Origin: Patescibacteria group bacterium
Lineage (GTDB): Bacteria; Patescibacteriota; Gracilibacteria; Peribacterales; Peribacteraceae
Assembly (NCBI GenBank): GCA_018818235.1
Contig: JAHISE010000088.1
Coordinates: forward strand, 1 to 9,206
Length of the DNA: 9,206 bases
Reading direction: 5' to 3'
This document shows positions 5,706 through 9,206 of the stretch, in pieces. The translations under genes and the position numbers were made by a program. Positions within the stretch are counted from its first letter, which is position 1. Each line of letters starts with the position of its first letter. The notes beneath the pieces were generated by a model. That model searched no databases, was not told the origin of the DNA, and worked only from the letters and a program-made list of their open reading frames with translations.

Positions 5706-5721
5706 AATGTATTAATACATT
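5706..5721. promoter_or_regulatory. 16-bp perfect palindrome, candidate his operator
   Basis: AATGTATTAATACATT is a perfect palindrome. Its last two bases are the first two of the -35 hexamer TTGACA. This is a good position for a dimeric repressor, and the first gene downstream is a TrpR-family regulator, so autoregulation is the natural guess. An ACTAGT, the half-site word of E. coli TrpR operators, occurs nearby at 5695-5700, but only once. Confidence 0.5.
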
Positions 5722-5748
5722 GACACCCCTTCGCCCGTTTGCTACCAT
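5720..5748 (+). promoter_or_regulatory. Sigma70-type promoter of the regulator-his unit
   Basis: TTGACA (5720-5725) is followed after exactly 17 bases by TACCAT (5743-5748). The -35 is perfect; the -10 matches four of six consensus positions. Transcription would start near 5755, giving a leader of about 100 bases before the regulator ATG at 5855. It lies just after the upstream terminator. Confidence 0.6.
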
Positions 5749-5771
5749 GGATTCGATTTGATCATTAATTA

Positions 5772-5805
5772 ATTGATTTTTCAATCGCAGGGAAGTATCC
5801 CTGCG
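5772..5805 (+). promoter_or_regulatory. Two stacked hairpins in the regulator leader
   Basis: ATTGA/TCAAT (5772-5776 and 5781-5785, loop TTTT) is followed immediately by the perfect 8-bp stem CGCAGGGA/TCCCTGCG (5786-5793 and 5798-5805, loop AGTA). No T-tract follows, so it is not a terminator. It matches no riboswitch or T-box motif I know. mRNA stabilisation, a protein-binding site or a DNA operator are all possible. Confidence 0.5.
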
Positions 5806-5829
5806 CTGGAAAATAAATTATCAATTATT

Positions 5830-5847
5830 CACTACTCACTACTCACT
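5830..5847. repeat. CACTACT heptamer repeat before the regulator
   Basis: CACTACT is repeated 2.6 times in tandem, ending seven bases before the regulator ATG at 5855. It occupies the place of a ribosome binding site but contains no purine-rich motif. Confidence 0.6.
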
Positions 5848-5854
5848 CGTAACC

Positions 5855-6238
5855 ATGTCCAAACGAAGCTTCACCGAAGGCAGTTGGAAAAAAGACCCGC
5901 AATTCCGGGCTCTGTGCTCTGCCTTGGCTTCATGTAAAGGGCCCGAGGAGGTTGCAGATTTACTCAGGGATCTGGGAACTTTAAGCGAACTTAAGGCGTG
6001 GAGTGAAAGGTTGGAGGTTGCAAAGATGTTGGCAAAGGGAATGAGCTACAGGGAAATATCAGAGAAAACAGGAGCAAGTACAACTACAGTTACAAGGGTA
6101 GCTAGATTTATAGAAAATGGCCTCGGTGGCTATCGCCGATATTTAAAAACTGCTCCTCAGCATCAACATAATTCTCCCCATGGTGGGGAGAAGACGGCGT
6201 CGGTGTTGCAGGGGTATTTGGATAAAGCCCAGAAGTAA
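5855..6238 (+). CDS. TrpR-family regulator (YerC/HisR-like), likely controls his genes
   Basis: A 127-residue DNA-binding protein of the TrpR/YerC-YecD family. Residues about 14-95 form the helical TrpR-like domain: DPQFRALCSAL, then the conserved KAWSERLEVAKML (47-59), then the helix-turn-helix MSYREISEKTGASTTTVTRV (63-82) with recognition-helix core ASTTTVTRVARF. YerC-type proteins (HisR) are predicted to control histidine biosynthesis in Firmicutes, and here the gene sits directly before hisGDB, which supports the same role. Whether histidine is the corepressor is not known from sequence. Beyond residue 98 the protein has a polar tail, KTAPQHQHNSPHGGEK. All three His residues of the protein (103, 105, 109) lie in this tail, where the mRNA also folds into a strong hairpin. 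No Shine-Dalgarno precedes the ATG. A terminator hairpin lies between it and hisG. Confidence 0.9.
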   Translation: MSKRSFTEGSWKKDPQFRALCSALASCKGPEEVADLLRDLGTLSELKAWSERLEVAKMLAKGMSYREISEKTGASTTTVTRVARFIENGLGGYRRYLKTAPQHQHNSPHGGEKTASVLQGYLDKAQK

Positions 6239-6282
6239 GCGAAAAACTGCAGATCGAATTCGTCTCCTCCTAATCCGAGGAG
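6161..6282 (+). promoter_or_regulatory. Candidate histidine attenuator spanning the regulator 3' end
   Basis: Three His codons (CAT at 6161, 6167 and 6179) precede or enter hairpin A: TTCTCCCCA (6172-6180) with TGGGGAGAA (6184-6192), nine perfect pairs. Part of its 3' arm plus the next bases, GGAGAAGACG (6187-6196), can pair with CGTCTCCTCC (6261-6270) at 9 of 10 positions. That pairing would use up the 5' arm of the terminator (6264-6269). A ribosome stalled at the His codons would melt hairpin A, permit the second pairing and block termination. The three pairings are seen in the sequence; the mechanism is inferred. Confidence 0.5.
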
Positions 6283-6288
6283 TTTTTT
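6264..6288 (+). terminator. Terminator between the regulator and hisG, probably conditional
   Basis: CTCCTC (6264-6269) pairs with GAGGAG (6277-6282) around a seven-base loop and is followed directly by six T, an A and more T-rich sequence. It lies 26 bases after the regulator stop and ends about 20 bases before hisG. No promoter fits between it and hisG, so the his genes must be transcribed through it. The stem is short, which suits a regulated or leaky terminator. Confidence 0.7.
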
Positions 6289-6309
6289 ATTTTATTTCCA
6301 AGTTTTCTA

Positions 6310-7176
6310 ATGCAATCAAATGGAACAATCAGAATAGCAGTACAGCGATCGGGCAGATTGTCTGACGGATCAATTAATCTTTTAAAGGAGATGGGGCTAA
6401 AGTTCGAGACGTATAAAGATCGCCTATTTACAAGGTGCAGAAACCTGCCTTTTGATATTTTGTTTCTGAGAGATGATGATATCCCTGAGTACGTAAAAGA
6501 CGGCGTTGCTGATATTGGAATTGTAGGCAGCAACGTATTGGATGAAACAGGTGCTGATATTAATAGGTTGCTCGCGCTTAATTTTGGATATTGTGCGTTA
6601 TCAATTGCAGTTCCTGAGCAGTCTGAAATTGTATCTGTCAAAGACCTTAGCGGTAAAAAAATTGCAACGTCTTATCCAAGCATACTCAAAAGTTATCTGG
6701 CAGAGCAGAATATTAAATCTGGAATAATTGTATTGAAAGGTTGTGTGGAGATTGCTCCCACATTGAATGTTTCTGATGCAATATGCGATCTTGTATCAAC
6801 GGGAAGTACATTACGTACAAATCGGCTTAGGGTAATCCAAACCATATCCGAAAATCAAGCTGTGATGATTGGTTCCAAAGAAATGAGCATAAAAAAGAAG
6901 GCTTGTGTAGATAACTTACTAATGCGAGCGAATGCAATTCAGAAAGGAATGAAGAATAAATACATTGTATTTGATGTTCCGAAAGCCGGAATCAAAAAAA
7001 TAGAAGAGGTTATATTAGGATATAAGGCCTCAATTTCCATACTTTCACAGGATTCGAGATTGGCAAATATGCAAACCATAGTCTCCGGTGATGATGTTTG
7101 GACAATAGTTGAAAAAATTAAAGAGTGCGGTGGCGAGGATTTAAAAGTATTTTCCATTGATAAATTAATTATTTAA
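6310..7176 (+). CDS. hisG: ATP phosphoribosyltransferase, long form
   Basis: First enzyme of histidine synthesis: joins ATP and PRPP to give phosphoribosyl-ATP. At 288 residues it is the long form, with a C-terminal regulatory domain (about residues 205-288, from MRANAIQKGMKNKYIVFDVPKAG on) that usually mediates feedback inhibition by histidine, so no HisZ partner is expected. Seen in the catalytic part: IAVQRSGRLSDGS (9-21), the DGVADIGIVGSNVLDE stretch (64-79) and the PRPP-binding segment beginning at Cys145, with DLVSTGSTLRTNRL at 160-173. An ATG start without Shine-Dalgarno follows a T-rich stretch left by the terminator (TTTCCAAGTTTTCTA). Next gene hisD starts 18 bases after the TAA. Transcription must come through the upstream terminator, which makes hisG the first gene under the proposed attenuation control. 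Confidence 0.97.
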   Translation: MQSNGTIRIAVQRSGRLSDGSINLLKEMGLKFETYKDRLFTRCRNLPFDILFLRDDDIPEYVKDGVADIGIVGSNVLDETGADINRLLALNFGYCALSIAVPEQSEIVSVKDLSGKKIATSYPSILKSYLAEQNIKSGIIVLKGCVEIAPTLNVSDAICDLVSTGSTLRTNRLRVIQTISENQAVMIGSKEMSIKKKACVDNLLMRANAIQKGMKNKYIVFDVPKAGIKKIEEVILGYKASISILSQDSRLANMQTIVSGDDVWTIVEKIKECGGEDLKVFSIDKLII

Positions 7177-7194
7177 TTATTTCCCCTTTTTATA

Positions 7195-8478
7195 ATGATA
7201 GAAATTATCAAATGGTCACAGGCAGGCAATATGCGTAAGGATCAAATTATGAAAAGATCAGCTCTGGATATTTCCAAAGTGTTGCCGCAGGTTAAAGAGT
7301 GGATAGATAGCATCAGAAAAGACGGTGACAAAGCAATTATTGAATACATACGAAAGTTCGATGATCCTGAGTTTTTCAGAGGTTTTCGCATAACTCAGAA
7401 TGAAATCAAGAATGCTTATAAAAAGATATCACCTGATGTTCTTGATGCCATAAAAAAACAAGTGGAGCTTTCGAGGTCTTATCAGGAGAATCTGGGAAGT
7501 AATTCGCAAGTGCAATTACAAGAAGCAATACCTGGAGTGCTTACCGGCAAAAGGATTACACCAATCGATAGTGTGGGGCTATATATACCTGCAGGATCCG
7601 CACCTCTTCCTACGGTTATGCAGGTACTGGGTGTTGCTGCAAAGCAGGCAGGTGTAAAGCGTATCGTTGCTTGTTTCCCTCCAAAGGGGAATTTACCTGA
7701 GATGCTTGTGGCAGCTGATTTATCCGGAATAGATGAGCTTTATTGTATTGGAGGGATAGCAGCGATTGCTGCAATGGCTTATGGAACACAAAGCATCGAT
7801 CCGGTTCTAAAAATTGCCGGACCGGGAAATATATATGTTCAGGCTGCAAAATCACTTGTAAGGGATGATGTAGCAATTGATATGATTGCAGGGCCTTCGG
7901 AAGGTTTGCTTATAGCCGATGAGCGTGCGGACCCCAAATATCTGGCAATAGATCTACTTGCAAAAGCTGAGCACGATCCGAATTCATCCGGCATATTGGT
8001 AACATGGGATCAAGAGTTAGCTATAAAAACCAAGAAAGAAGTTGAGCGATTATATTCTCAGCTTAAAAGGAAGGATATTATCAAAGAAGCTCTAAAGCGC
8101 TACTTCGCGATCATAATTGTAAATGATCTGGAAGAGGCAATTTCTTTGAGTAATGAGTACAGTCCGGAACACATAGAGATTCTTGTAGAGAATCCAATTG
8201 AAATCTTGCCAAGGATTACAAATGCAGGATCGATATTCTTAGGTGACTATGCACCCATTGCGGTTGGAGATTATGCCTCGGGGACCAACCATGTTCTTCC
8301 AACGGGAATCTGGCCCAAGACCAGTTCTCCCATATCTGTAAGAACATTTCAAAAAGAGAGTGAGGTTCAATACTTAACCAAGGAAGGATTGGAAGGCCTA
8401 AGACCCATTGTTCAAAAGATAAGTGATGTTGAAGGATTGGATGCGCACAAATTGTCAGTTGATATTCGATTATCTTAA
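7195..8478 (+). CDS. hisD: Histidinol dehydrogenase
   Basis: Zinc- and NAD-dependent enzyme that oxidises histidinol to histidine in two steps, the last reactions of the pathway. It is 427 residues, a normal length. Diagnostic segments are GLYIPAGSAPLPTVMQVLGV (128-147), the IAGPGNIYVQAAK block (207-219), DMIAGPSEG (229-237), AEHDP (258-262), the catalytic pair Glu325-His326 in SPEHIE, GDYASGTNHVLPTG (358-371) and a C-terminal His418. Asp359, His260 and His418 match three of the four usual zinc ligands. The fourth, Gln259 in E. coli (LLSQAEH), is Lys257 here (LLAKAEH). The start at 7195 gives a plain N-terminus; ATGs at residues 13 and 19 are alternatives. No Shine-Dalgarno; the leader is TTTCCCCTTTTTATA. 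hisB begins 18 bases after the stop. Confidence 0.97.
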   Translation: MIEIIKWSQAGNMRKDQIMKRSALDISKVLPQVKEWIDSIRKDGDKAIIEYIRKFDDPEFFRGFRITQNEIKNAYKKISPDVLDAIKKQVELSRSYQENLGSNSQVQLQEAIPGVLTGKRITPIDSVGLYIPAGSAPLPTVMQVLGVAAKQAGVKRIVACFPPKGNLPEMLVAADLSGIDELYCIGGIAAIAAMAYGTQSIDPVLKIAGPGNIYVQAAKSLVRDDVAIDMIAGPSEGLLIADERADPKYLAIDLLAKAEHDPNSSGILVTWDQELAIKTKKEVERLYSQLKRKDIIKEALKRYFAIIIVNDLEEAISLSNEYSPEHIEILVENPIEILPRITNAGSIFLGDYAPIAVGDYASGTNHVLPTGIWPKTSSPISVRTFQKESEVQYLTKEGLEGLRPIVQKISDVEGLDAHKLSVDIRLS

Positions 8479-8496
8479 CTTCTCCCAATTATTATC

Positions 8497-9141
8497 ATGA
8501 CAGCACTTGGAATTACATGGACGGCAGAGGAAATAAACCGAGTCTCACTTGAGCGCAGTACGAGGGAATCAAAAACCCTTGTAACCGTAGAAGATGCGCC
8601 CAGAAGGGATTACAAGATCGATACGGGGATAGCATTCTTTAATCACATGTTGGAAACCATTGCCTGGAATGCTTGCCTTAACATTGATGCAGTATATGAG
8701 AATACGCAGTATCGTCTTACTCATGTTATAACAGAGGATATTGGCATAACGCTGGGGCTCGCATTTGCAAAGCTTATAGAAAAGCGCATGGAAGGAGGTA
8801 TTAATTCCTCAGGAAGCGGAATAAATGGGATAGATGAAGCCTTGGCAATTGCCAATGTCAGTTTTGAAGGCAGGGCGATGACATCATTGGATTATTCGAA
8901 AGCAGAAGGTGCAAGTGTTCTTTGCGTCGATGATGCGTTATCAGCAGACATTGCTGAATTCTTTTATGGCTTTGCGCAGGGCGCCGGTGCAACAGTAAAC
9001 ATTCAGGTTCTAAGTGGCAGAAATCCTCACCACACCTGGGAATCCGTTTATCGTAGTTTTGGTACGGCACTTAAAAACTCTTTATCTTCTAACGTCTGGA
9101 AGGCCGGTACAACTGCCGGCGTAAAAGGTACTCTATTATGA
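8497..9141 (+). CDS. hisB: Imidazoleglycerol-phosphate dehydratase, divergent
   Basis: IGPD-family protein of 214 residues, a stand-alone dehydratase domain with no phosphatase part. The fold's two half-repeats are visible: IDTGIAFFNHMLETIA (41-56) with THVITED (75-81), and DIAEFFYGFAQGAG (151-164) with GRNPHHTWESVYRSFGTAL (174-192). The C-terminus AGVKGTLL resembles the usual SSKGVL. It would convert imidazoleglycerol phosphate to imidazoleacetol phosphate using a two-manganese site. His50, His76, Glu80, His178, His179 and Glu182 are kept. The second His of the first HHxxE motif is Val77, the Asp before His50 is Asn49, and two other commonly conserved His positions are Asn58 and Asn168. Position in the operon supports a HisB role, but activity is less certain than for its neighbours. 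The TGA stop overlaps the hisH start (ATGA). Confidence 0.9.
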   Translation: MTALGITWTAEEINRVSLERSTRESKTLVTVEDAPRRDYKIDTGIAFFNHMLETIAWNACLNIDAVYENTQYRLTHVITEDIGITLGLAFAKLIEKRMEGGINSSGSGINGIDEALAIANVSFEGRAMTSLDYSKAEGASVLCVDDALSADIAEFFYGFAQGAGATVNIQVLSGRNPHHTWESVYRSFGTALKNSLSSNVWKAGTTAGVKGTLL

Positions 9142-9206
9142 TGGATCGAAAGATTGGAATCATTAGTTACTCGGCAGGCAATATCGGGAGTATACAAAGA
9201 GCTTTA
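9138..9206 (+). CDS. hisH: Imidazole glycerol phosphate synthase subunit HisH, 5' fragment
   Basis: The first 23 codons are visible before the window ends: MMDRKIGIISYSAGNIGSIQ and three more residues. This matches the N-terminus of HisH (typical I-G-I-I-D-Y-G-x-G-N-L-x-S-V), the glutamine amidotransferase subunit that passes ammonia to HisF, where the imidazole ring closes. The ATG at 9138 overlaps the hisB stop in an ATGA, which implies translational coupling; the next codon is also ATG and could be used. AAAAGG at 9123-9128 may serve as a weak ribosome binding site. The usual Asp and Gly of the I-D-Y-G motif are Ser here. The catalytic triad lies beyond the edge. Confidence 0.88.
   Translation, partial: MMDRKIGIISYSAGNIGSIQRAL

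Noticed and set aside
5755..5854. T-box or other known riboswitch in the regulator leader
   Set aside because: No T-box sequence (AGGGTGGNACCGCG-like) or recognisable aptamer core is present, only two simple hairpins.

Overview
The window looks like a stretch of a small-genome bacterial lineage, most likely Patescibacteria/CPR and perhaps close to Peregrinibacteria or Peribacteria. That placement is an inference from general character: an AT-leaning str operon, plus-strand genes that almost never have a Shine-Dalgarno sequence, and a compact histidine operon preceded by a TrpR-family regulator. No rRNA is present to confirm it. UGA acts as stop: rpsL, the small membrane gene and hisB all end in TGA at sensible lengths, so this is not a UGA-glycine (Gracilibacteria-type) code.

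Layout. Positions 1-792 (minus strand) hold the 5' part of a GC-rich, alanine-rich secreted coiled-coil protein that runs off the left edge. A 600-base non-coding stretch follows, with a palindrome and an inverted heptamer-repeat element. The str operon comes next: rpsL (1396-1815), rpsG (1950-2402) and fusA (2991-5087). Between rpsG and fusA sits an antisense four-helix-bundle gene enclosed by a perfect 29-bp inverted repeat made of 9-bp tandem units, which looks like an inserted cassette. A small predicted membrane protein (5292-5630) and a rho-independent terminator follow fusA. From about 5706 a histidine-biosynthesis transcription unit begins: promoter with an abutting 16-bp palindrome, structured leader, a YerC/HisR-like regulator (5855-6238), a terminator hairpin, then hisG, hisD, hisB and the start of hisH, cut by the right edge.

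How it works together. HisG makes phosphoribosyl-ATP, HisB dehydrates imidazoleglycerol phosphate, HisH supplies ammonia for the HisF cyclisation, and HisD makes the final two oxidations to histidine. The regulator belongs to the TrpR-like family predicted to control his genes in Firmicutes.

The most interesting signal lies between this regulator and hisG. The only three histidine codons of the regulator cluster in its C-terminal tail, at a strong hairpin. The downstream strand of that hairpin can instead pair with the 5' arm of the terminator just before hisG. This is the logic of his-operon attenuation, apparently embedded in the 3' end of the repressor gene rather than in a dedicated leader peptide. 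It was found by eye and needs folding and comparative tests. Other points of interest are the four-helix-bundle cassette, a HisB that lacks one canonical metal-binding histidine, and a HisD with lysine at a usual zinc-ligand glutamine.
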